From the NCBI GenBank assembly GCA_003508835.1, contig PUFA01000316.1, forward strand, positions 372,001 through 436,000: a stretch of DNA of 64,000 bases, read 5' to 3'. Below, piece after piece: positions 12,365-22,367 of the stretch; position 1 is the stretch's first letter; the number at the start of each line of letters is the position of its first letter. Position numbers and translations under genes: made by a program. The notes beneath the pieces were generated by a model. It searched no databases, was not told where the DNA came from, and was given only the letters and a program-made list of their open reading frames with translations. This DNA is from Eonycteris spelaea. Its lineage: Eukaryota > Chordata > Mammalia > Chiroptera > Pteropodidae.

Positions 12365-12382
12365 TGGAGGCCCCAGCGAGAT
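12365..12382 (+). promoter_or_regulatory. Primer-binding site complementary to tRNA-Thr
   Basis: TGGAGGCCCCAGCGAGAT starts 2 bp after the LTR end. It is an 18-base complement of the 3' end (with CCA) of mammalian tRNA-Thr(UGU), as I recall it. This is where reverse transcription would be primed, and it places the element with threonine-primed class I ERVs such as the HERV-T/S71 group. Confidence 0.85.
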
Positions 12383-12906
12383 TTCTCCAAAGGGGGAGAT
12401 CTCCTAAGACGCACGACCCCGGCCACCTTGGGCGAGGACCTGCCCCGTCTAGGGGACGGCCGTTGAGAGATGTTCCTCAGCCCCAGACGCCAGGCAGACT
12501 TGCCCAGGAGGGCAGGTGGACAAAAGGTTCAATTCTGTAACAATTGGGCACAAGCCATCTGGGGCAGCTTCACCGGTGAGTCAGACTGCACTACAGGTAT
12601 CCAGGTTTCTGGGTATCTGTCAGGGAACTAGTGGAAGGCTGGATGCAGCAAATACTTCCCTAGTTCGGTCAAGGTCTGAGAGGTCGGACTTGACTTCAGG
12701 TTTTTGGGTGCGCTAGCATTTTGTGTTATCTGTAGTTTGTCTTGTGTCTGTCTGTCTGGACTGGTCTCCTTAGTCTGTTACTGTTCTTGTCTGTCTGTAT
12801 TGTGTCTGTCTGTCCAGACTGGTCCAAATGTACTGTTACCCTCTTATTGCCTTGGTTTTCATATGCTTACTCCATGTATCGATGTGTGGTATTTTAATTC
12901 TTTGTT
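12383..12906 (+). other. Provirus A leader
   Basis: GC-richer untranslated leader between PBS and gag, with a repetitive 'ctgtctgtctg' stretch (12744-12815). Short ORFs across it show no retroviral motif. Packaging and splice-donor signals would lie here but I could not identify them. Confidence 0.6.
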
Positions 12907-14395
12907 TTGATCTGGCCTCTGTGGCCCCACCGACTGGACACTAGGTCAGGAGCTGATCCAGCCCTGGCTTATTTGGCTCTTGAGGGGATCTGGCTTGTTT
13001 TTACTAACGTGGGTCAGGCTTCTTCCTCGAATCGTCCTACTCCCCTTCAGTGCCTCCTTAACCATTTTAAGGATTTCAGGGGACGAGCCCATGCCTACAG
13101 AGCTAGTGTCACTCCTTTTGACCTTCAAAGGTTCTGCCAGTTAGATTGGCCCACATTTGGAACAGGGTGGCCATCAGAGGGGTCACTCGACCTGCAAACA
13201 GCCTTTTCAGGCACCCCCTGAGGACCCCGAGATCACTAGTCCTCCCCACACCCGCACTGGGTTGTGTGCTGGCCTCCACCAGACCCTGATCCTGTCCCTG
13301 ATTCACAGAAGTGGGGGCCACAGAGGGAAGAAGTGAAATTTTTCCCTTGACATGAGGATTCCCCAACTGAGAGCAGTGAGCAAGGTGGCCATCAGACCCA
13401 AGAGCAGAGAACTCAGAGAAACGTACCTGGAGAAAAACATACTGAAAATGGGATGAATTCATCCCATACCCTTTGTCAAACCAGGCAGCAGTCCTGGCCC
13501 CACTCTGGCAGTTGCTCCCCCAGTTGGGGGAGAAAACCCAGAGGCCATTCATGGTCAATGTCCCCTTTTCCACTGGTGATCTGTACAATGGGAAACACCA
13601 GAACTCCTCGTTCTTCAGAAAAAACCCCAGGGATTAACCTCTCTCCTAGAGACTATTTTCTTTACCCACCAGCCGACCTGGGATGACTGTCAGCAGCTCC
13701 TCCAGGTCCTGTTTGCCTCAGAGGATATTGAGAAAGGCTGCAAAAGTGGTATTAGAGCCCAACGGGCAGCCTTCCACCAATCCAGCCCACGTTCAACATG
13801 TTCTCTCCGAACTCCCATCCACCTTGGGACCCCAACACCAAACCAAGGTAAGGAGGCTCTCCAGCGGTATCGCCAGCTTCTGCACCAGGGCCTCCGGTCT
13901 GACGCTGATGATCCACTAACTTATCTAAGGTAAGCGAGGTCATCCAAACTAAGGACGAGTCGCCGGTGGCATTCCTGGAATCGACTCTTAGAGTCCTACC
14001 GTAATATACCCCTATTGACCCGGAGGACCCTAATAATAAGAGAGCTGTTAATTTAGCCTTTGTCAGTCAGTCGGCCCCAGATATTAGAAAGAAACTGCAG
14101 AGGCTGGAAGTGTTTGAAGGAAAGAACCTGTCTGAGCTGATTGAGATAGCCCAACGAGTATTCAACAATAGAGATGAGGTCGATAAGTGCAGACTAAGAT
14201 GATGAGCAAGGTCCTGCTTGCAATCATGCAAGGAGCCCAGCCAAAGGGAATGCCAGGAAAAGACAGAGGCCAAAAACAGGCACCCAGGGTGAAAATGGCC
14301 CAGGAGAGTCAGGTTAGAGAAGGACATTGCACATATGCAAGAAAAAGGGACATTGGAAGAATGAGTGCCCCCCAAAAAGGATGAGACTCCGAAAA
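12907..14395 (+). pseudogene. gag: Provirus A gag remnant (MA, CA, NC)
   Basis: Decayed Gag, the retroviral structural polyprotein. The matrix end is visible at 13105-13215 ('DWPTFGTGWPSEG', the WPxFxxGWP signature of gammaretroviral MA). A proline-rich middle follows. Capsid is spread over two frames: '[17 protein letters not shown]' near 13665-13715, and the major homology region at about 14010-14100 ('YTPIDPEDPNNKRAVNLAFV'), preceded by an in-frame stop. The nucleocapsid zinc knuckle is at 14328-14368: C-x4-H-x4-C is intact ('CKKKGHWKNEC'), but the first Cys codon is one nucleotide short of C-x2-C spacing and falls in another frame. No complete Gag frame survives. The 159-residue minus-strand ORF at 13109-13588 is antisense to this region. 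Confidence 0.85.
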
Positions 14396-14432
14396 GAAGG
14401 CCCCCTTCCTTGTCCTTTTCAAGGACGCAGAA

Positions 14433-14640
14433 ATGAGGAGGTTGGGCTCTTACATTATGAGCTCCCAGGAGCCCAGGGTAACTTTACAAGTCAGGGGCAA
14501 GACTGTGAACTTTTTGGTGGACACAGGATCTACCTACTCTGTCCTACAAAGCACCCAGGGCCCACTCTCAAGGAAACAAGACAGTTACAGGCCACAATTT
14601 CCTTCAAGGAAGGGCATACTGAACTGACTGTTGGGTCAGG
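14433..14640 (+). pseudogene. pro: Provirus A protease remnant
   Basis: Aspartic protease that would cleave Gag-Pol. The active-site motif 'FLVDTGSTYSVLQ' (DTG at 14520-14528) is intact, preceded by 'VTLQVRGKTVN'. The frame closes at 14627 and the C-terminal half is lost at the boundary of the RT deletion. Confidence 0.85.
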
Positions 14641-14935
14641 CCCACCAGACCGGTGGATTTCCAACACTTGGATCACCCAGTATCAGGTCACGCTTCTCAC
14701 CCACCTCACATACAGTTCCTAAAAACTGCTGCACTCAACCCAGCTACCCTACTGCTGATGATGACCCTCGGGAGAAAAGAAATTAAGAATAAGGAGGAAA
14801 TACGAACCCTCTTGAGGCAATTTGGCTGCCAAAGAAAGTGGCAATCATCCAATTGCCCAGGGCACCAGAACTCGGGCTCTGAGGCAGCACAGGGCAATTC
14901 CTTCACTGATCAGACAGTAAAGGAGGCTTCCTGAA
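14641..14935 (+). pseudogene. pol: Provirus A pol: RT end and RNase H C-terminus after internal deletion
   Basis: 'FLKTAALNPATLL' (14718-14756) matches the connection region after RT. 'CPGHQNSGSEAAQGN' (about 14857-14901) is the C-terminal RNase H region with its conserved His. There are only about 300 bp here where RT plus RNase H would need close to 2 kb, so the RT catalytic core and most of RNase H are deleted. Confidence 0.75.
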
Positions 14936-16180
14936 CCAGTGGGGCTAATTGACATTCTGTCGGCCCTACCGCCCAGACTGCTAACAGACACCCCTACCTA
15001 CACACCAGGGCAAGTTGAATTATGCAACAAGCTGGGAGGCAAAGAGGAATCTACTGGGTGGGTTAGGCTCCCGGTAGGTCGCATTGTAGTACCTGAGGCC
15101 TTGAGCCGAGACCTTATAACCCAGGTTCACCAGAGCACTCACTTGGGAGGAACCCAGTTAACTGAACTGTTGAAAAAGAGACTTTTACATACCAGGGCTG
15201 CAACGAATGGCCAAACAAGTATCAGCCCGGTGCCACATCTCTGAGGACAGGCACTGGGGAAACAGTGAGAGTTGGATTTCACTGAGGTCAGCCCGGGAAA
15301 ACTTCCGATTCAAGTACTTGCTTGTGTTCATAGACACCTACTCAGGATGGACTGAAGCCTTCCCCTACAAAACAGGAGACAGTTCAGGTGGTAGTGAAGA
15401 AGTTAGGTTCAGAGATAGTACCTCAATTTGGCCTGCCCATAGCACTGGGGTCTGACAATGGCCCAGTGTTTATCTCCCAGACCAGCCAATCTTTAGCCAA
15501 GGTTCTAGGAATTAATTGGAAGCTACATTGTATTTTCAGACCTCAGAGCTCAGGACAGGTAGAGAGGATAAATAGGACCTTAAAGGAAACTTTGACTAAG
15601 TTTAAGTTAGAAACTGGCGAAAACCGGGTAAGCCTCCTTCCTTCGCCCTATTAAGGGCACGGTGCACCCCTTACTGTAAGGGAATCATACCCTATTGTAA
15701 GGGCATCACGCCTTATGAAATAATGTTTGGAAGACCCACACCTCTCCTCCCCAAGTTAGGGGAGAAAATTAACAGAAGTTAAGCCTTTCAGGCCCTCCAT
15801 CTCGCACGGCAGGAGCCCCACCATTTGGTCTCTGCCACCAGAACAACCCCTCAGCATCCAGTCCCAGCCACACAACCACGCTCCAGGTGATTGCATCTGG
15901 GTGAGAAAGGTACAGCCTGCTTCTTTTGACCCGCTGGATGGACCTTTCCCTGTCATCCTCACAACACCCACCGCAATCAAGGCAGCTGGATGCCATCATT
16001 GGATTCACCGTACCAGAATCAAGGCTGCGCATCCACCACAGACATCAGAACAATGGACCTTGCATCAGACAGAGGACCCACTAAAAACAGACTATCAAGG
16101 GTCCAGTCTGGATCATCTTAATTCTCTCTGTCCTAAAGTAAGGGGAGGTCTTTGTATGGCTTTAGGTGAGACCTGACAGA
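14936..16180 (+). pseudogene. pol: Provirus A integrase remnant with D,D-35-E triad spread over shifted frames
   Basis: Integrase inserts viral cDNA into host DNA. Zinc-binding domain: 'VHQSTHLGG' (His-x3-His) near 15124-15150 and a degenerate Cys pair near 15225. Catalytic core: first Asp at 15275-15277 in 'LDFTEV', then '[16 protein letters not shown]' in another frame, second Asp at 15454-15456 in 'GSDNGPVF', and Glu at 15562-15564 in '[10 protein letters not shown]'. The second Asp and Glu codons are 36 apart, the canonical 35-residue gap. A C-terminal domain follows (15895-16050: 'DGPFPVILTTPTAIKAAGC'). At least two frameshifts separate the parts, so no functional enzyme is encoded. Confidence 0.9.
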
Positions 16181-16322
16181 ATAGGAGAGGATTTAGACTA
16201 CTGTTAACCACGTATGTCAAAAAAAGGGTGCAGGCAGTTAAACTCATGGTTCCAGAGCTCACTACCACCACTCCAGGTTGACGAATCAATTATTCGAATT
16301 CTCCTAGAAAACCAGTGGGGAA
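16181..16322 (+). pseudogene. env: Provirus A env tail and polypurine tract
   Basis: Env is almost wholly deleted. 'YVKKRVQAVKLMV' (about 16213-16251) resembles the C-terminal end of a gammaretroviral transmembrane subunit. The purine run 'agtggggaa' (16314-16322) immediately before the 3' LTR is in the position of a shortened polypurine tract. Confidence 0.55.
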
Positions 16323-16396
16323 TGGTAAGGGGGAAAAATTTTCCAGTAAGCCAGCATTAAGGATTTACTCTGCTTCTGTAATCTGCTTGCTTGTAT
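16323..16396 (+). repeat. Provirus A 3' LTR, left part
   Basis: Starts TGGTAAGGGG and follows the 5' LTR through 'ttccagtaagccagcattaa' to 'ctgcttgcttgt', where provirus B interrupts it. It lacks the roughly 80-bp U3 segment carrying the 'gttaaccagggtgtgg' motif present in the 5' LTR. Confidence 0.9.
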
Positions 16397-16789
16397 TGTT
16401 AGCCGCCAGCCCCCAAAAGACACACGGGCCACCAGAACTCAGTGAGTTATAGGAGACACACTCATTATTCAGCCAGCTGGGTCTGCCAGGGGTACACAGA
16501 CCCCAAATTAAAGCAGCCCTGAAATGTAGAGGTACAGGGTTTTTAAGCCCAAAATCTCATTCTTCATTCTGTTTAAACACAAAGGGCTATCTCTTCTTCT
16601 ATTCACTACTGTCAACTCACAGGTCAGTGTGTAAGCGGGGTTAACAGAGGCAGAAAGCTTGTTTAGAATGTTATGTTCTTAATGGGTAACAGCCTATGTT
16701 TCTATGGACATAGCCATGTTCTCATGGGCATAGCCAAGCAGTAATTTTCCTGTAAGTAACAAATTTCTAGCAGGAGGAGATGAATTACA
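16397..16789 (-). repeat. Provirus B 3' LTR
   Basis: Starts on the plus strand with 'tgttagccgccagcc' and ends 'gaattaca'. It pairs with 20138-20528 over nearly its full length with small indels. The last 23 bp ('ggaggagatgaattaca' side) do not match the other copy, suggesting recombination or mutation at the U3 edge. Confidence 0.88.
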
Positions 16790-17270
16790 AAGTTAGCTAC
16801 AGCAGATAAAAGGGTTTTAGCCATGGTGATCAATTAAACATCCTATGAAACTAGTTATTTGATTCCAGTCTTTGTCTTTCTCTGACATCTAAATTTTTCT
16901 GTACTAGTAGTAAATTTCTCTAATTATTCTAGAGTTATTGGAATAGAAGCAACAGGTTTTGCTTAGAGCCATACGTAATCTATCTTGTTCTAAGAATAAT
17001 AAATTTAAAAACTCTTCTATTTTGGAGGACTACTTCTACTAGGAATTGACTTGAAGTTCTAGCCTGCTGATGGTCAGTTAAGTTTAGGGGATTCTCACTC
17101 CAACATAGTAAGGGGGTTCTGGGTTTAGACACAACCAGCAATCTTGTTTCTATGTCTGGGGTGGTCTTATTAAGACCTTATGTATTGTCGTTAGCAAAGT
17201 TATTAATGTTCCTTCTGGTTCTGGTTGGGCTGGTCAATGCCTGGGCTAAAGAAGAAAAGAGGAAGAAACA
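16790..17270 (-). pseudogene. env: Provirus B env SU/TM fragment
   Basis: Minus strand. The CWLC motif of gammaretroviral surface subunits is encoded at 17140-17129, within 'CWLCLNPEPPYYVGV'. In intact viruses CWLC forms the labile disulfide between SU and TM. Downstream there are stops and no recognisable fusion peptide or heptad region. Env is represented by only about 0.5 kb. Confidence 0.7.
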
Positions 17271-17299
17271 GAGGGTTAGCACTTATGTACATTTGAGTC

Positions 17300-17910
17300 T
17301 TAGTCGTAAGGGCCCATCTTCTTGAGCTGTCCACTCTCGTGCTGCCTTCACATGGAAGTGATGAATCCATGATGGGATGCCGTCTACTTTAACTACAGTG
17401 GACATTGTCAAGGTAAACAGTGAAGGGTCTTTTCTATTTGGGTTCTAGTCCTTTGGAAGTGAACTTCCAGATCCACACAGAGTCCCCAGGCTGAAACTGA
17501 TGAGGAAATTCGTCCCCCAGGGCTAAGTGGACAGCACGAACTCGGGACCAAATCTCCTTCTGTACACTTTGAAGGGCCTCAGTGAAATCGACTTCCCAGT
17601 GGTCCCCCGGATAGTTCCTCTTTCTCTATGCCTAGGTTCTTCTATCTCTCCTTCTTTGGATTAACTTGGGCACAAGCCGGGCATCGTGAGGCAATCTCCT
17701 CTGTGGTCTTTCTCTCTTCTGGAGCATCTTAGTTCACCCTAGGTGTGTGGTCTGGTGTAGTTGGTAGAGGAGAGTTCTTCCAAGGGCCCGTGAGAGCCCG
17801 ATTTTTTCCATCTAGGGTCATCCCAACCCTGTTGTTTCCTAGTGGCTCCCTTGTCTTGAAACAGGGGCATTCTGGGTAAGGACAACAGTCAGTAATGTGG
17901 TGGGATCCCA
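17300..17910 (-). pseudogene. pol: Provirus B integrase with catalytic core deleted
   Basis: Minus strand. Zinc-domain residues 'ASRCPACAQVNPKK' (17688-17647) are followed by 'DHWEVDFTE' with the first catalytic Asp at 17589-17587. The sequence then jumps directly to 'ALQSVQKEIWSRVRAVHLAL', a post-core helix region, so the second Asp and the Glu are gone. The C-terminal domain 'FQPGDSVWIWKFTSKGLEP' (about 17491-17435) follows, with a stop after it. Confidence 0.82.
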
Positions 17911-18420
17911 CTGGCCTTGTGGCCGCTGCTCTTGCCTCTACTTCTGCTTCGTTGGTTTCCCTCAGCCTCAGAACTATTTCCTTTTTGATGCCCTTTACAA
18001 AGAACAGATGCTAGAGCTTAGGCATCCATATGGCTTCAAGTAAGGCTAAGGATCTCTTTCTTGTTCTTAATGTCCTTTTCTAGCTGAGTCAGAAAGCTCT
18101 CTTTCTTTGTAGATGGCTCCGTGTACATGTGCAGCGGCAAAGGCGTATCAGCTGTCAGTGTATGTTGTGACTGCCTTATCCTTTCCCCATCTTAGTGCCT
18201 CAGTGAAGGTGATTGAGTTCTGCTTTTGAGAAGAAGTCCTATGGGGAAGAGCTTGTGACTAGATAGTGCCAGTTTAGAGTTACGACCCCTGCCCCAGCAT
18301 ACCTCCTTCCTTCCTGTTATGAAGCTGCTCCCGTCCGTGATTAGAACTTCATCGGTCAGGCAGAGGGAGTCTTTTGAGGTCTGGCTGCAAAGAAACATGC
18401 ATCTGTGAAATCTGTGCAGT
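17911..18420 (-). pseudogene. pol: Provirus B RNase H remnant
   Basis: Minus strand. 'TDGSSF' with the first catalytic Asp at 18335-18333 opens the domain. Later 'LEKDIKNKKEI' and, near the end, 'GHQKGNSSEAEGN' (about 17997-17958) mark the C-terminal part with the conserved His. Stops and frameshifts interrupt it. It adjoins capsid sequence directly, so protease and RT were deleted. Confidence 0.75.
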
Positions 18421-18479
18421 CATGAATGGGGTTCTCGGGTCTGAGTCTGGCAACAGATTGGCGGGGTTTGATGACAGTA

Positions 18480-19600
18480 GCTTTGGATTTTAGCCATACG
18501 TTTGGGGTCATCCAGTGCTTCCTTGTTTGAACACCTTCTGGCTATCTCAACAAGTTGGGACAGGTTTTATCCCTGCAAAACCTTCTAATTTTTCAGATAT
18601 TAGGGCCTGCTAATATCTGAGTAGCAAGGCTATATTAATTGTCTGCTGGTTCTCAGGGGCCTCAGATCAATGGGGTGTATACCTGGTACGCCTCGTTCAA
18701 GAGATACTCCAGAGGATTCCTGAGGTCCCTCCCTGTATAACTTCAATTACCTTAGAAAGGTAAGTTGCTGGTGAGCAGCCATCCTAATTCCCCAATTTAG
18801 AAATCTGGTGGTAACTGATCTAATGCCATTCTCCTGCCTGAGAATTGTGTCCCAGTCCTGGGTGGGGAGAAATTCCTCCTCAATCTGTTCCCCTGCTTCC
18901 TCTACTCTCCTCCTCCCGCAGATATCTTTTGTGTTTCATTCGAATGTGTCCAGTCTGTGTTCTTCTGAAGGGTCAAGGGGGTAATTAAAAGCTGTTGGCA
19001 ATTGTTTCAGGGGTGCAGTGAGTCTGAAAGACACTCTCTAAGAGTCCTATTAATGAACCATAAAGGGCCTGTCAGTGTGATGCCCTTGGGGTGGTGCTTC
19101 TCCAAGGGGAGGATGGCCGGGGTGGTATCAGCTAGTGCCATGCCCGAGCGGGAGCAGGAGGCCCATAGGGGTTACCTGCTCACGTCGAGAGGTGAGGCGT
19201 GTTATTTGGCCTCTGTCGTCCTGGATTAATAGGGTGGGGAAGGTCACTGTCCTCCGGTGGAGTTGGAGGACTGAGGACTGGGCTGTCTTGGAGATATAGT
19301 TTGCTGCATGTTTTGGGTGCCCACAACTAAGACTTGTTTCCTCTAGAGAAAGAGCACTGGCGGAACCTAGGAGGGGGGTTCTGAACAAGGTTTAACCATT
19401 GATCGATGTAGGGAAACTGATCAGGATGTCCCAGTCTCCCGTGACAACCTTCTAAACATTTTTTATCCAAACCCTTGTCAAAAAGCGCTCCAGAGGCCAG
19501 TTTCACCAAAAGACAGCCACTCAATTTTACACAATGTCCTTAGTCCTACCTGGAGAAAGCTTTTTGCCATGGTCAGCTCCCTCTACAAAGCCTTCTTTGA
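18480..19600 (-). pseudogene. gag: Provirus B gag remnant
   Basis: Minus strand. Matrix at 19590-19330: 'IEWLSFGETGL', then 'HPDQFPYIDQWLNLVQNPP'. Capsid at about 18770-18500: 'SEAPENQQTINIALL' (major homology region, with stops) and 'KLEGFAGIKPVP'. No nucleocapsid zinc knuckle was found before the RNase H junction. Frameshifts and stops are frequent. Confidence 0.75.
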
Positions 19601-19662
19601 AATGTCACAGGAGACAACCTAGGTGTCTTCTGTGAACTCGGGCTTCCCCCATTGCTTGCACA

Positions 19663-19695
19663 GAAAACACAAAACACAAAACACAAAACACACAC
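19663..19695. repeat. (AAAACAC)n tract
   Basis: Four copies of a 7-bp unit inside the leader/gag boundary of provirus B. Confidence 0.9.
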
Positions 19696-20097
19696 TCAGA
19701 CAAGAACAATCACTGAGGTGCAGGTGGACCCAGAGAAGTCCGCCACCTACAACCTAGACAGGACAGAGACAATAAACAAAACCCAACAAAGGCACAGGAG
19801 GTGGCGTCCCACAGCCTGGCCATGGTCCGGAGATATGACTGTGTCCAGTCTCTCCACAGACCCCAGTGGCCGTCAACAGAACCAGGAAGGTACCTTTTAT
19901 TCCAGACGCTGAGGCCTTGGAGATTCCAGATTCCAGATTCCCATCTGGACCAGGAATAAAGAGCATGTCCTAAAAGTTGCATCCTTGACGATTGCATTAA
20001 CCCCTTCATGACATTCAAGGGCCCTGGAATGTCTCAGGTTAACCACCCTTTGAATCTTAACAGGGACAGCAACTGCTTCGGAGGCCGGCCCTGTATT

Positions 20098-20124
20098 AGA
20101 TCTCAGGGCCCCTCCCTGAGATCT
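20098..20124. other. 11-bp perfect hairpin in provirus B leader
   Basis: 'agatctcaggg' (20098-20108) and 'ccctgagatct' (20114-20124) with a 5-nt loop, about 15-40 nt downstream of the 5' LTR in the element's own orientation. The position suits a retroviral dimerisation/packaging stem-loop, which is an inference. Confidence 0.7.
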
Positions 20125-20137
20125 CACTAGGGTCCAA

Positions 20138-20528
20138 TGTTGTAGCCGCCAGCCCTGATAACACAGACCACCGGAACTCAGTGAGTTATAGAAGACACAC
20201 TGTTTATTCAGCCAACTGGGTCTTGCCAGGGTACGCAGACCCCAATTAAGCAGCCCTGAAATGTAGAGTACAAGGTTTTTAAGCCCAAATTCATTCTTCA
20301 TTCTGTTTAAACACAAAGGGCTACTTTCTTCTATTCACTACCTATCAACTCACAGGTCAGGTGCGTAAGCGGGGTTACAGAAGCAGAAAAGCTTGTTTAG
20401 AATGCCATGTTCTTAATGGTAACAGCCTATGTTTCTATGGACATAGCCATGTTCTCATGGGCATAGCCAAGCAGTAATTTTCCTGTAATGTAATAAAATT
20501 TCTAGCAGTCATTTTTCAAGCCATTACA
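20138..20528 (-). repeat. Provirus B 5' LTR
   Basis: 391 bp. On the plus strand it reads 'tgttgtagccgccagc' to 'caagccattaca'. It aligns with 16397-16789. The next base (20529) resumes the provirus A LTR. Confidence 0.9.
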
Positions 20529-20672
20529 CTTGTTTCTTTATAAGCTGCCTCTAATGGAAGCTCGGGGCTGATCTCTTCTAATCATGCGGTAGAGAGTCAG
20601 TCGCCGACCGGCTTATAAAGGCTTACAATTCATCTCAATTGGCTCTGTGGGTCTTAGATTTGATCCACAACA
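20529..20672 (+). repeat. Provirus A 3' LTR, right part
   Basis: Resumes at 'cttgtttctttataagctgc', exactly where the LTR was interrupted, and ends 'gatccacaaca'. CTTGT occurs on both sides of provirus B (16390-16394 and 20529-20533), the probable target duplication of that insertion. Confidence 0.92.
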
Positions 20673-22367
20673 CTTCTATTTTTAATTTTTTTACAAACTC
20701 CAAATTGTTTTCCATAGTGGCTGCACCAATTTACACTCCCACCAACAGTGAGAGGATTCCTTTTCTCCATACCCTCACCAAACACTCATATCTCTTGTCA
20801 TTTTTATTTATTATTTGTTTGTTTTTTGTCTGATAATAGCCATCCTAACAGGTATGAAGTGATATCTCATTGTGGTTTTCATTTGTTTTTCCCTGGTCGT
20901 TAGTGATGTTAAGCACTGTTTCATGTTCTTGTTGGCCAGTATTGAAAAAATGTCTATTCAGTTCTCTGCCCCATTTTAATTGAATTGATTGTTTTTGTTT
21001 TGGTTCTTTTGTTTTGCTATTGAGTTGTATGAGTTACTATTTTTGGATGTTAATTCTTATCAGGTATTTGATTTGTAAATGTTTTCTCTCATTCTGTAGG
21101 TTGCCTTTTCATTTTGTTGATGGTTTTCTTTTGCTGTGCAGAAGCTTCTTAGTTGATGTGGTCCCACTTGTTTATTTTTGCTTTTGGTGCCAAATCCTAA
21201 AAATCAGCACCAAAACCAATGTCAAAAAACTTATCCCCTATATTTCTTCTAGGAGTTTTATAGTTTCAGGTTTAACAGGTCAAATCTTTAATTCATTCTG
21301 AGTTGAATTGTGTGCGGTATAAGATAGTGGACCAGTTTCATTCTTTTGCATGTGGCTGTTCAGTTTTCTCCAACATAGTATTGAAGAGACTCTCCTTTTC
21401 CCATTGTATATTTTTGGCTTTTTTGTCATAAATTAATTGATTATATCTATACAGATTTATTGCTGCTCTATCTATTTCATTGATCTATGCATCTTTTTTT
21501 ATGCCAATATCATACTGTTTTGATTTCTATACCTTTGTAACATAGTTTGAAATCTGGAGTATGATGCTCCAGCTTTGTTCTTTCTCAAGATTGCTTTGGC
21601 TATTCAGAGTCCTTTGTGGTTCCATACAAATTTTAGAACTCTTTGTTCTATTTCAGTGAAAAATGTTATTGGAATTTTGACAGGAATTACATTGAATTTG
21701 TAGATGTTCTAGGTAGTATGAACATTTTAGCAACATTAATTCTTCCAATTTATGAACACGGAGTATCTTTCCATTTATTTTTCTGTTCAGTTTCTTTCAT
21801 CAATGTCTTATATTTTCAGTATATAGGTCTTATACTTCCTTGATTAAATTTATTCCTAGGTATTTTATTCTTGTTGATGTAATTGTAAATGGACAGTTTT
21901 TCTTGGTTTCTCTTTCAGATAATTTGTTATTAGTGTAGAGAAACACAACTAATTTTTGTAATATTGATTTTATATCCTGAAACTTTACTGAATTCATGTA
22001 TTGTGTCATCTGCAAATTGAGACATTTACTTTTATTTTCCAATTTGGATGCCTTTTTCCTTTCTCGCCTAATGTGCTGACTAGGACTTCTAGTACTATGT
22101 TGAATACAAGGGTGAGAGTGGGCAGCCCTATCTTATTCATGATCTTAGAGGAAAAACTTTCAGCTTTTTATCACTGAACATAATGTTAACTGTGTGTTTT
22201 TCATATCTGGACTTTATTATGTTGAGGTACATTCTATCTATACCCAGTTTATTGAGAGTTTTTTTTTTAATTATGAATTTTCTCAAATGCTTTTTTCTGT
22301 ATCTATTAAGATGATCAATTATAATTTGTATCTTTTATCTTGTTACTCTGGTGTATAACCTACATCA
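20673..22367 (-). repeat. L1 ORF2, inner half of the L1 split by provirus A
   Basis: Continues the 11345-12068 L1 into ORF2 on the minus strand: 'ccatagtggctgcaccaatt', 'gaagcttcttagttgatgtgg', 'gccaatatcatactgttttg', 'ttgagagtttttttttaatt'. ORF2 is full of stops. At about 22367 the sequence switches to plus-strand L1. Confidence 0.92.

Larger units (their letters stand above)
19601..20137 (-). other. Provirus B leader
   Basis: Untranslated leader adjoining the 5' LTR. After the LTR the minus strand reads TTGGACCCTAGTGAGATCTC. I could not match this to a tRNA 3' end with confidence. It contains an 11-bp perfect hairpin (20098-20124) and an (AAAACAC)n tract (19663-19695). ORFs starting in the LTR and crossing this region show no Gag features. 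Confidence 0.6.
16397..20528 (-). mobile_element. Provirus B: defective class I ERV nested in the 3' LTR of provirus A
   Basis: A 4.1-kb provirus on the minus strand: 5' LTR (20528-20138), leader, gag, RNase H, integrase, env fragment, 3' LTR (16789-16397). Both LTRs are about 392 bp, run TG...CA and share long blocks such as 'ccatgttctcatgggcatagc'. RT, protease and the integrase core are missing. It belongs to a different LTR family from provirus A. Confidence 0.92.
12069..20672 (+). mobile_element. Provirus A: defective class I ERV with tRNA-Thr PBS, interrupted by provirus B
   Basis: LTR-leader-gag-pro-pol-(env tail)-LTR on the plus strand. Net length is about 4.5 kb after removing the nested provirus B (16397-20528), against 8-9 kb for a full gammaretrovirus-like element. 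Most of reverse transcriptase and nearly all env are deleted, and the remaining genes carry frameshifts and stops. Flanking L1 sequence is continuous across the element. ACTT precedes the 5' LTR (12065-12068) and ACTT overlaps the last base of the 3' LTR (20672-20675), consistent with a 4-bp target duplication. Confidence 0.93.

Noticed and set aside
12704..12910. Cys/Leu/Val-rich ORF that looks like a signal peptide plus membrane segment
   Set aside because: Produced by the 'ctgtctgtctg' repeat in the provirus A leader.
13109..13588. 159-residue minus ORF
   Set aside because: Antisense to the gag remnant of provirus A and lacking any recognisable motif.
19660..19695. Regularly spaced short repeats, CRISPR-like at first glance
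   Set aside because: A simple 7-bp microsatellite without spacers in a mammalian provirus.
19897..20316. 139-residue minus ORF starting in the LTR of provirus B
   Set aside because: It spans LTR and leader, shows no Gag or accessory-protein motif, and gag matrix sequence begins further downstream.
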